NCBI RefSeq assembly: GCF_001949145.1
Contig: NW_019091438.1
Location: 717,669 to 781,668, forward strand
DNA length: 64,000 nt
Reading direction: 5' to 3'
DNA from: Acanthaster planci
Taxonomy: Eukaryota; Echinodermata; Asteroidea; Valvatida; Acanthasteridae
The notes below the pieces were generated by a model. The model saw only the letters and a program-made list of their open reading frames with translations, did no database searches and was not told where the DNA came from. Shown piece after piece: positions 48,301 through 60,000 of the stretch (position 1 is the stretch's first letter; each line of letters opens with the position of its first letter). The position numbers and the translations under genes were made by a program.

Positions 48301-51300
48301 CTGCACAGGTCCAACCATCCCGTGGACGTCATGGTGACACCGGCCAACGAGGTGCAAGTCACCGGGTTGTTAGCAGACAGAGGCCTGGACTATACCGTCA
48401 TGATCGCCGATGTCCAGGCTCAGCTTGATAGCCAGGCCGTGGCCTCTGATACACCCCCGGGCGCATCAACTGCCGCCTTGGCGGACTTCCAGTATGACAT
48501 ATACCACACATATGACCAGGTTTGTTGTAACCGCACCGCCTTTCAATAAGACAGCCACGCGCAGAAAAAAACAAAAACAAGATAGACCGCGAAGAGGAAG
48601 CCTTTTCAAATGAGATCGACACACTGCATGCACTGCTCATAATATATAATTATGTATGAATGGCACAAACAATTTGAATAATTGAATAATAATAATCGGC
48701 AAGGTTGGCGGTGTATTTCAAAATGCCCATTTCCCTGTTCCATTTCAAACGACCACCCGTCATTGTCATTGGTCCCTTTCTACTTCAACCTCATTCATTT
48801 TTCTCCCTGGCATTTACGATTAACAAGCCTTCCTTATTATTATTTATTTTTGAAACTGAGGTTGCGGCGTCTTGCATAAAGCTTTCGTGCTTGCTTGCCC
48901 GTCAATCTGTGTCTATTCGAAAACCCTCCTTCCATCTGAGACCATAGCATTTTAACTGCCCTCTTTCTGTCAACCCTGTGAGTAATAAAGCGTTTTTACA
49001 ACTAAATAATTATCTTTAGATTCAGCAGTGGGTTAGTGACATGGCTACCGAGCACAACAGCATCGTGTCAAAGTTCAACTTGGCGAAGTCTTACGAAGGT
49101 CGCGATATCAACGGTATCAAGGTATAATTTTTATACGAAACGATTTTTTTAAGAGGTTACCGTCGCTTCATGATGGAGTTGACGTAAGTGTCACTGATGC
49201 CGTTTTGCTCTTGAAAAGCTAAACTCTGGCATTTTACATCAACATTTCTCCAGTTAGAAGGGATCGAGCAATCCACATTCTACAATTTCGTTTGAGGAGA
49301 TATCATTTCTTTTGTTTTTTAAAACAGAAATTTAAAATTCAGTATTATAAATGCAACCGAGTAAAGAAGAAGACATTTTTAATACATAGAACATTCCCAT
49401 CCAGTTTTATAAAAACTTTGTATGAATGTTTACCCCCCCCCCAAAAAAATCCTATTTTTTGCTCTTTGTCTATGTCTCATCCGTAAACAATGCAAAACGT
49501 TTTATTACAATTATGAAGATTATTTGGTGGTGATGGTATTCACGTGATGAAGTTCGCTCGTCTCCAACTACTTTTTTTAGATTTCGACGGGTGTTGGCGA
49601 TCCAAATAAACCCATCGTGTGGTTTGAGGGTGGCATCCACGCACGCGAATGGATATCACCAGCTACGGTCATGTTCATTTCCAAATCGGTAAGACACGGA
49701 TGTTGTCAACGAAGAGCGTTGTATAACATCAGCTATTATATTTCAATATTTTTAGGCATTTGGTTTGTATACAAATAGGGAAAGTATCGACTCCAACTTT
49801 AAACAGATGCCAGGTATTCACTCAGTGTTGGAACTCCGACTTCATTTCTCTAGAGAGAATCGTTGGCTATAATAATTCATTGCAAGGTTTGTTTACGAAA
49901 AGATGTAAAAGCTTGACAACACAACTGGCAAACGTCTTTGCAAAATTATTTGCGATAATTATATTCCGCTTGTACAAGATGTAGGCTGGTCACTAATTAT
50001 GAAACGTTAGCAAGATCGCACTTAATTGTTTTCAATGGCTTTTGCCATTTAAAAAAAAATTCCTGAGTACTTTTTTATTGGGCAAAAAGTTTCGCTTCGA
50101 TAGTTTCAACAATTTTCTACGTCTATTCGATAGTGCAATCCCACTTTCCACGAACAGGTAGCGGAATTCCCTGTGATAAACAATATCGATCACAGTGGTG
50201 ACACTAACATCTGATAAATATAGCGTCACAGGGCGATAAACCGCTGCATTTCCAAAGCATTTTAAAGGAACCAGGTTGAGACTGCGCATTAGTACTAAGC
50301 CAATCAGCGATCTTGTGTGATACCAGGGATTGACCTGGCAGAAGACTCTTGTCTCATCTTCCTATGGGCCGATATTGCCGTTGTGGAAGGTTGTGTGTAA
50401 ATTGTGCAAAACCACTGCTTTCCGACAACGCTCTCCTGTGTGAAAAGGCTCCAAAGTTGTGAGTCGAAGACAAAGATTTCTTTGCTCATAACTGCAAATC
50501 TTTATCTCTACCTCTCAGCTGGTGGAAGACTACAATAACGGGGTCACCAACGTGGTCAACATTTTGGACGGGTTTGATTTCCACATCATTCCTTCCCTGA
50601 ACGTCGATGGTTTTGTGTACACACACACGAATGTAAGTACATGGGCAACAGTTAGCAGCACTCAGTTTGGAAAACAACCACGTCCACTTTGCAGTGGTTC
50701 AAACTGTGAGTTATCAACCGGCTTGCCCACAGACTGGCAACTGTCAGCATTATTTTTAGTGACGTGTAGTTGAGATCTCTTAAGCTCAGTAGTAACCAGG
50801 ACCAGGACTGGAGTAAGTGGTTCGTAGCCTCCTTGGGCATCACAATATACCTGTCCTCTAATACGCAGCGGTTTTAACTTCTTAGTCATGGTACAACGAG
50901 CCTTGCATATCACATCGATGTCAAGCTGTACTCATAAGCTATAGCGAGTTTTAAACTTGTCGAAGATTCGGAAGAACGAAGCGCACCATGGGATATTCGT
51001 TGGCCCATAGAATTCTCCCTTGGCTACCGATTTTTTCGAAGGCTCCGATGAGCAAAGTGCATATACTCTGCCTGGTTTCAAATCCAGCCGTGGTGGTACA
51101 TACATTGATTTCAAGTATCCACGTCTACCATGCAAACTCCTGCAGAATCCTTACTCGCTCCACGTGGCCGCAGACGTGTGCAGATAAAACCCCATCCCAT
51201 CCCGTGACAAATCTCTGTGTCTACCTCAGTGGTGTTGACCACCGCAAGTGACGAAAATGACCACAGAGAGAGAGAGCAATAATGTTCAGACGCAATTAAT

Positions 51301-53089
51301 AAATGTCCTTTATGGCAGGACCGTTTGTGGAGAAAGACCCGCAGTGATCTACTGCCAGAGTTTGGGTGCATCGGAGCAGATCCAAACAGGAACTGGCCCT
51401 ACGAATGGGGAGGTGAGTTACTTCTTATCAAAGCTACACGTAGGCCTACTTATTTTACAATTTCTACCTTCCTCTGTCTTGACGAATTGATTTACATACA
51501 ACATCAGTGACATTGTTTATGAAATCAATGTTAATTCTTCTACAAATGGGGTGTGATTTCTTTTAAATCTCCGGTATTGTTATTGTTTCAGTTAAGCAGA
51601 CGTCTGATCTGAGTCCCATTTTGGTTCACAGTGGGTAATTCGATACGTTTTATGGTAGTGCTGACTTTGTTCTCGTATTTCTAGGCAGCGGTTCGAGCCC
51701 ATGGCCCTGTACAAACATTTTCCGGGGCCGTGAGCCTCTGTCTGAGGTCGAGATCAGAGCGGTTGTGGATTACCTCACGGCGCTGAGAGACTCGGGACGT
51801 GAAATCAAAATGTTCATTGACTGGCACAGCTACTCGCAACTATGGATGGCTCCCTGGTCGTTTTCTTCTGCGGAACCTCTACCGCCAGATGCCGATGACC
51901 AGGTAAAGTTTCTTTCCAAGTCAGCAAAGGTCAAATGCCTGTGTCTCTAAGCAAGGCAGGTTTACGAAAATATATTCATACTTACTCTGGAAAGGTTAAT
52001 TTCTTCCACGGGGCTGGCATGTTATTTTTAAAAAAAAACATATAGCATATCATTCTTCACATCATTTAAATGTACAACAGTTTCAGATGAACCATTGGTG
52101 TGCAGGTAAGCTCTGAAGTAGATTACTTTTATTCTACGAAAGATGTATTAATTTACATCGACAAAGCTTCACAAGAAATCCAGCAAAGCTGATTTTGCCA
52201 AAGTGGGCGTGAGCATAACACGCCTTTACAACGTGATTGAGTTCAGGATAATGAATTTAATAGGGCAGTTTCCGCTCATTGCCAACACAGGACAATCTGG
52301 GCGCTGCCGCCGTTGCTGCTATAGAGAAAAAGCACGGAACAAAATATGTCCATGGAGCATCGGCCAGACTCCTCTGTAAGTATAATCGAGAGCTTTCAGC
52401 AATGTTTTCCCCTGGTATTCAACTCCTAGCCTGAAGGCGGCAGGCCTATTTTAGAGGAATAAAAGGACTGCTGACGTTGCACGGGGAGTTGTGTACTGTG
52501 TGGCCCACATTTAGGGCTGCGGCTGTCCAGTAACACGTGAACCCATATAAAAACGCTTGCTAGCGACTGCGACTGTTGGAGTGCTGTATAGCTTCTCCGA
52601 GACGCACCTCAGACGTATCGGCTTCTATTCGCCCTTTTTCTCGCACTCTTTTCGATTATCAAATCCACGACTTTGGAATATACTCAAGCAATCATGACTT
52701 GATGCAATTGCGATTATGTAACTTGTAAACGACAAAAATGTTGAATTCACAGCAGGTTAACAAAATCATGACGTCAAAATCGCACACTGGACATGACGCC
52801 CTTTATGCAGCTATGCAATACTGCGTGAAGTTCACGAACACCGTCTTCCACTTTTTGGATCCAACTATTGTGGCTTCTTTTTTGCTGTACCCATTCGATT
52901 ACAGATGAAGCGGCTGGGGCGAGCTGCGACTGGGCCTACGCCACGCTGGGAGCCAAATACTCCTACGTGGTGGAGCTGAGGGACACCGGGAAGTTTGGCT
53001 TCGTATTACCCCCCGAACAAATCCTGCCCACCGCGGAGGAATCCTACGCGGGGATCGTAGCCGGATTGGAGTATGCCTTGACACATTAA
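45360..53089 (+). CDS. Zinc carboxypeptidase A/B-type proenzyme, gene B (10 exons)
   Basis: Exons are 45360-45421, 47757-47832, 48283-48519, 49020-49121, 49581-49688, 50519-50632, 51319-51412, 51685-51902, 52291-52375 and 52905-53089 (1281 nt, 426 residues). This is a tandem duplicate of gene A with the same ten exons and phases; exon 4 has one extra codon. The signal peptide [15 protein letters not shown], propeptide and all M14 catalytic residues are intact (HAREW, RLWRKTR, PNRNW, DWHSYSQ, Tyr at the exon 9/10 junction, ELRDTG). The residue-255-equivalent is Cys, as in gene A. The propeptide linker lacks the single Arg that gene A has (QLDSQAV against QLDRQAV), so no basic cleavage site precedes the catalytic domain. 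Introns are mostly shorter than in gene A, except intron 1 (2.3 kb). Confidence 0.91.
45665..46170 (+). repeat. GC-rich insertion in carboxypeptidase B intron 1
   Basis: About 500 bp is much more GC-rich than its flanks. Flanking sequence aligns with gene A intron 1 on both sides (about 29990-30030 and 30055-30190), so this block is extra in gene B. An open frame crosses it (45581-46129), but it has no recognisable domain. Confidence 0.4.
47401..47640 (+). repeat. tRNA-derived SINE-like repeat in carboxypeptidase B intron 1
   Basis: An A-box-like aggttggcgtattgg (about 47409-47422) is followed about 30 bp later by the B box gggatcgattccc (47453-47465), then by a tail with ggttttcagtccc and ggttttcctccc phrases seen in SINE families of marine invertebrates. 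Gene A intron 1 lacks it. Confidence 0.45.
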
Positions 53090-53610
53090 CAAAATAATGG
53101 TGCAGTGTCGCGTGTATGGTATGCGCTCTAGGAGAAATGGACGTATAGAGCACATGGGGGATGTGATCCTGCTCCCACCCCTTCTTACTCCACTACAGCA
53201 CCGGTGGAAATAAGCAAGGGTGATTCGTGAACGTTTCGTTTGTAGTTAGCGGGTGGGGTGGTGGGATAAGGTTGGCAGACACGGGGATGACTTGTTTATG
53301 ATAAAAAGACAGAAGCAATCGTTCAAAGTGAATATTAGACAAATAGCTAATGATGATGACACCGTGAAACTCGACAACGGACCGCGACATAGAAGCATGG
53401 ACGTGCATTATACGACCATTATAAAGATAATAACATTTTGCTGAATTGAAAACCTTGATTTGTGACGAGTTTGTTACCGTGACGATGAATGACTACTTTG
53501 GGGCCATTATATTGGTGTTAAATGGATGTTGGGGCACATGATGGTGGCAAAAGGGATGGAGGTTGTAGTAGGTGGTTAACATAGTCGTAGATTAATTGTA
53601 ACTGGTGTGG

Positions 53611-53765
53611 TTAAAGGCGGCTTACACAATTCGTCCATGCGTTTCACTTTCGCAGACACAAAAATCGACCCATTAACATAACACACGTGTGCGTTGTGTT
53701 TGGCCGTTGAAATCGCTCCCGTCGTCCGTGAAAGTGAAACGCGTGAACGCACGGTGTTCACAACG
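53611..53765. repeat. Inverted repeat (MITE-like) downstream of carboxypeptidase B
   Basis: cgtttcactttcgcagac (about 53640) and gtccgtgaaagtgaaacgcg (about 53724) are inverted copies, with partly matching outer sequence (cacaattcg/gttcacaacgc). No coding sequence. Confidence 0.4.
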
Positions 53766-56700
53766 CACCATTGGCCCCTACGTCATGCGCCATTCTTTGT
53801 GAAAAAGATTGCGCCGGAACTAGCGCATGTTGGCTTTATACACATAATAACTGTGCTCGTAGGATATTCACTTCGGCATTACTTGCACACTTAAATTACA
53901 GTTCGCGTCACTGGCGAATTGAAGGGTAGGAGCCTAGGCCAAAGGGGGTTGAATATAGGCCCTAATACTTGTAATGACATATCTGGGGGGAGGAGTCTGT
54001 GATACGTAATCTACATGTACCTGGAAATGTAAGAAACTGAAGATCGATTTGGACATGATTTTTTAACATATTTCCGACTTCACGCGCCCTTTTCTCAGAA
54101 CATAGTTGGGGAATCATTCCTCATTTAGCCTAGGTGTATAGATTTCATATTCTAGTCGTAGTATACCCGTAGATTAGTGATTAGGCCTAAACTATAGAAT
54201 TCTTCCTACGACGAACCCCATAGATTTACGGGTAATTCTGTAGAAAAAAAAGTTTTGATTTGGTGGTGTGCATGGTGTAACAATTTTACTTACGTTTTCT
54301 GTTTAAGTTATTTTCTGATCCTGGTGAGGGATTCTGTCTATTTTCTTCTGCAGGATTAATTGTTTTGGCACTGGTAAATGTTGAATCTTTTCAAATCAGC
54401 TTTTCTCTTTGTCATCGCTCATGTCGCCTAAAACTCAGTGACATGCAGTCAACCTGGGACTTCAAGTAATAAAACATAGTATTTTCGTAGTTTTAGTAGT
54501 ATTAGTGAAATGTGGTGCGTATAGTGGTTTTGCTTGTGAAAAGGGTTCAAGTTACGTTTAGTTAAAGATTTTGGAATTTAAAAATGTCTCTTCATAAATG
54601 ATTAAAGACTGACGAATCAACGGTTGTGAGTTAAGTCTTGCTTCATTCTGAGTGGTATAGTCCTGAATGTGGCACGTTCTTGTTTCAAACACATTTAAAT
54701 ATGAACCTTGAAAAGCTGTTTCTGGTTGAAATTGAACAGAGTTGACAAATTCTCAGTGGAAACGTTCTCAACAGAACACCTGTGATCTCCGCAGGTTAAC
54801 AGGCTCGAAATTGGCGCACTCCGAGTCGGGGCGTTGGTCTATCAATAGGTCAAAGCATGGAGGAAGGATATGGTCGAAGTTATCTCTCTGAGCAATTTTA
54901 GAGGAATGACGTATGGTGCCTTCTCTATCAGATTGAGTGTTGCCGCACGAAAGCTTTACATCTTCAATAAATGAAGTACTTTCGAACTTCGTTGTAAAGA
55001 GATATATTTTCCAAAGCTTAATTCTGTGACATCTCTTTATTGAAACATTTGAAAATATGAAATATATTTGATAATTTGTTTTTTGACAACTTTATCTTGA
55101 AAAAGAAAATTATTTAAATTATTCCCAGCTACATTTTCTTCAAGAGTTAATTTGAATTGACGGCTTTCACTGTGAGTGTAAGTATTGAAGGTAAAGATCC
55201 CCCCCCCCCATTTAGTTTATGCAGTGGTAGGCTCTTTAGTTTCCCTCAAATATAAACATTGCCAGGTACTCTGGCAGTTGAGCCTAAGGGCATTGCATAG
55301 CCGCTGGCTGAAACAAAGCTAGTCTGATCAGTTTACCCACAGCCTGTGTACAAAATTGCAGACGGGCATCCATCAGTGCAGACTGCACTAACTTTCTCTC
55401 CGTATAATGTGCTAGCCCAGAAAAGTTTGTCTGCCCCACTATATTGGATGCTACCATGCTAGTCAGATTGCGCTCTAGGTGATCCTCTTTTGGTGCTGTG
55501 TTGGGTTTCTTTTCTTGTTTTTTTTTTTTTTGTGTCCTTTTTGGTTTTTGATTTGTATGCTTTTTCGTTGCTTTCTTGGTTTTTCTCCGATTGATCAATG
55601 TCCTTTTCTCATTTTTTTTTTGCTCGTCAATTTCAATTAGCAGTCTCAAGTTTGGTGAATGATCTGAGGTTCCCAGAATTTAGTCTGCGTTTTCGTTCTC
55701 TGTTAATCCATTTTCTTACATTCTTGGGAATCGAAATAAAAACTTATAGTTCGCGACTTGTCTTTAAATCCGGTGTGCCTTGGTTTTTTTGCTGATTCTT
55801 ACTTGTGCCAAATTTCCAGGTAACATAAGGCCAGCAGGTGAGTCGTTTATACGACGAGACGGAGGGATCTTAAAAATCTCACAAAACAAGTTTTTGGAAA
55901 ATAAATCTCGTAAACATGAACTTGAAAATGTGATTTTGTGAAAATGAACTTTTCGAAATCTATATGGGAAAAAACAAGCTTGGGGACACATCTTATAAAA
56001 TGAACCGTTCTAGAAAACTCACTTTTTTATAGATAAATGTATAGGCCTATTGTGTCACTGCTCTGACGGCTGCCGTGGTTTTCGTAGTGTTGCAAACAGC
56101 TTCCTCAGTGGAAATGTGTTTTTGTTACACGTGCCTTATGCCGCCAATACGAAAATGGGAGAATTAATTAATTAACACCTGTTTAAACTTAGAGATATAA
56201 TTCAACGTCTATCTCCTCCCCATGATATAGTCGGCTTACAGTAGAAGCCAAAAAAGAAGAAGCCACCCCCCCCGAAATCCTGATTGGAACATGGGGTTAC
56301 ATCAGGGTGACATTCAGTTTAAAGGGATTAAAGCATCTCGTTATTGTAACGCTGGACACTTTCCTGTCTCCGGGTCCGAACCTGCCATCAAACGGTGTGG
56401 TACTCCCAGCTGCTCAGTTCAGCTGAGACTGATTTGCTGAGTTCCTGAGTGGGCTCAGTGTTCGCAATTTCCAACTGATTTTCGCCCTTTCTTTTCATTG
56501 CTCTATAGTTGAAGTGAATATAGGCTGCATCCTAATTTGTTGTCTAGAGCTGGGTTTGGCCTGAGGTTTTCACACAGAGACGAGCAGAAAATAGACTTCA
56601 TAGTGACCCAGCCGTAGCTCTAGGAGCCTGTTTCAGACACTGAAGGACCCGACAACACATTTTTTTTTTTTTGGTTTGTTCGTTTGTTTGTTTTTGTAAA

Positions 56701-56799
56701 GGCCTCAGGGATTCGGTTGCCCGCACTGGGTTCCGAACCTTTTTGATTTTAAACTCTTTTCAATGAAGCTAGTAAATAAGTGCAGTGAATTACCTATCA
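53766..56799. other. Intergenic region between carboxypeptidase B and FET-like gene
   Basis: AT-rich, with poly-T/poly-A and poly-C runs. Apart from the interspersed repeat listed at 56520-56640, no gene or RNA was recognised. Confidence 0.5.
56520..56640 (+). repeat. Second copy of the interspersed repeat at 5821-5935
   Basis: Same landmark phrases and order as the copy in RDH-like copy 1 intron 1; located about 400 bp upstream of the FET-like start codon. Confidence 0.4.
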
Positions 56800-57015
56800 T
56801 CGATCCTGCGCAGGCACGTACCGCGCGGGCCGGCCGCGCCGTGACCGCTCACTGTACTCATGGCAATCTATTTGGGAAACCCGCCTCGCGCCTGCGCATT
56901 CAGTACTTCTTGGTCTTAATAACGGACTCTTGTGTATGTAACGAAATGATGTGCCTTTTGAATGCATTCAGGAACGTGAACCAGACTGAGGTTGAGCTTG
57001 GCGTACTCACTGAAG
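56800..57015 (+). promoter_or_regulatory. CpG-rich promoter/5'UTR region of the FET-like gene
   Basis: A local GC- and CpG-rich patch (56806-56900) with tgcgcaggc at about 56808 and gcctgcgcat at about 56889 resembles opposed NRF1 half-sites. No TATA box is visible. It lies 120-210 nt upstream of the ATG, as expected for a broadly expressed housekeeping gene. Confidence 0.45.
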
Positions 57016-60000
57016 ATGTCGTCCAACGTTGATTCACGTGAGTTTTTTATGTTCCGATATTTATCGTCATACAATGTTTGGGGACCTGCAATGTCTCCCA
57101 AAGTCATGTATAATCTTTATGGAAGTTTCTGGTGTAAAACACCCTCTAAGAATTATCATATCTACTGATTTTGGAAAAGGTAAAAAATTGTCACGTTAGC
57201 GTCCCGAAACGGATTCGCGTGACTGGTACTATGCACGTACGTATTGTGTAAGCAGAGAGTATGAGTGGGACCAGCTCTGTTGTGGCGTGCTCATTGATAA
57301 AGACTGGATATTAGCACATCGTGCTTTGTTAGTGCACAAAATGCGCGGCCCGTTTCAGGAGGGTAATGTAATGCTGCACGCTGTCAATGTCGTATGTACT
57401 AGCTGTGCATTAAGTCAAAATTGATTAGGCCTATGGAGAAAACCTTTTTCTTATGGGACTGTGGCTAAGCCCTCAGCCTCCCTCTGGAAAACAAGAAAAT
57501 AATAAACAAAATTCAAGAATATCATTTCCATAACTGGCCTAACCCCACTACTGTGGCACGGATTCTCACTCTCGATCCATCCTTAGCCACACATCCATAT
57601 ACGCAATTTCGTGTCGGCATATTGAACATTTCCGCGTACCCACTTGTCATTGTGGGCGCAATTTCTTTTGCACGCAGAGATGATCCTTAGCATCCCCGCT
57701 TTCTTAGCGCCATTTATTGAATGATTCACTCCCGCGTTCTGGTATTTTTTTAGTTTTTTTGCCTTCACCCATTCAATCTCACGGGCTCGCTCTCACAGTC
57801 GCCATCTTTAAAATAAGGTCGTTGAACATTATGTCAATTGACCGTTCATCGTGTTGACGGCTGTTTCAAGTCCAGACATCTAATCTGCTGCCCAAGTCTT
57901 GGAAAAGCCCATTGGTACATGTAGTATCTTATCACTGTATTAGATATTCTAAACAGAGTTTGTTTCATTGCTTGGACTTTGAATTTTCTTGTTGTTTACT
58001 TCATTCAACGGAAACGTCAGCTCTCAGCCTCTCACTTTGGTTTCATCTCTTCCCTGAAGAAGAATTCTGTCACTCATATTACATCATCTGTCATGTGATT
58101 TTGGTTCAATGCGTCTGCAGATCTCACAGCCACAAATTATGGCTTTCGTGGATATTTTTTCAATAAAATCTGGGGAAATAAACGACAAATCAATCCATCA
58201 GCCTTGTTGAAACCACTTTTGCCTATATGTAATATTTCAGACGGTCCCACATCCAAACTGCCCCCTCACTCATTAATGCACGCCCTATAGTTTGAGTAAC
58301 TTGGACTCTTAGTGGGCCTATGATATGCCTTTTTTATCATTTGGATTTGGTCGGCGATAGTAGAGTCCAAATAACATTCATAGGTTTTCCGTTCCCATTA
58401 ATTCATTTCACTATAAATAGCTTATACCCAGAGTCAGAATCCTTAGAATTCACCTCCCTCCCTACCAGTCTTGAGACTGTCTAATGCGCCCACTTCAGAA
58501 TTCAGTGGGAATCAAAGATTCCAATAGACTGGTGGTAAGGTTTACTCGTATATGGGATGAAAAGAGAAATTTTTCGTTGAAATTGGAAATGCTCATCAGC
58601 CGAGCTTTAAGTTGCAATCTTCGTTTAGCAATTCAAATTGTATGTGAACATACCTTGAGACGACGTCATGATGCGCCAGCCATGAGGCGGACCATTCTTA
58701 ATAAGCATACAGTGTCTACATGTGCAAGCCAACAACTGTTTCCTGAGTGACACATTGGCCGGCATACAACTAGATGTGGTCACAGCTACCATGAGTACCA
58801 GTTCATAATTCAAAGTGCTCTACCTTGACATTTAGATGAATGGGGCTTGTATTGACATTCCATTTGACAAATCTAAATTTCTCAACTAAATATGAATGTT
58901 TTCCTTTCCACCTCACAGAATACGGTGCTTATGGCACTCAGCAGGCCCAAGGGTGAGCTCTCGTTACTTTGCTGTTGATTTCAAATTTAAATTCCACGCT
59001 TGGCATCCACTTGATCCTGAAATGACTTAACGCCCGCACATGCCAAAGAATTATGCTAACTAAAATTGTGCTGAAAGTCTTTCTCCAATTGTGCTTTTTA
59101 CTCGGTTCCCCTATAGGTATAGCTATGGCAGTAGCCAGGGCTATCAACAACCAGCAGCAGGTACAGCACCTCCGGCCCAGCAGTCCACAGCTAGCTATGG
59201 CCAGGCCCAGCAGGGAGCGTATGGCCAGGTAACACCTACATGTACATGTAGTACACTCATTGGCTTCGCTCAGAGGCCCTCTTTGTGATTTGTTTGACAG
59301 GACAGCCGTAATGGCAAACTGAGTCACCAGAGATGCCAACTTGTACGTGTACGATTTAGATTTAGACAATTTAAATTTAGACGATTTAGACAATGGATGC
59401 TCCTTGTTAGTGCACTGTGTTTCTTTTGTTAGATGTTCGTAGTGTCATTGCATTGAGCATTGCACAAGTCTTTTCCACCACTGCGATAGCGAAATGCAAA
59501 GCGAACTTCATAAAAATGGAAGTTTCTTTTTAAACTTTGTGGATGTAAGCAGGAAAACATTTCCATACATGTGTTTTGACGTGTAAAGAAGTTGCTGAGA
59601 GGCGTCTTGTGAAGAAAGAGAAGATAACGGGATATTTTCTAATGGGCCTATTTTTTCTCATTTTTTTTTTACTTGCCCAAAAAATTGTAAGGGCCATATA
59701 TTTAGGGTTAGTTAGGAAACCGGAAGTAGAACTATTTTCGGGGGCCTTGGCTATCATTACTATTGCATTAAGCTTCAACTCGAAGGGTTTGAATGTGTTT
59801 CTTTTGAGAAGTACATGTATAATAGGTAATTCGGAATCGTGTGATAGGATTACACTTTGCATTTTGAAAAGTTGGCATCTCTGTGTCTCTGTTTGTAAAC
59901 GTGCCAGTATGTTTGAAAATAATGACTGGGGCCTCTTCTTTGGATGAGTAAAGGAAGACTTTTGGCTAGGGTACATCTCAATCCTTCAAAATCTCCCAAT

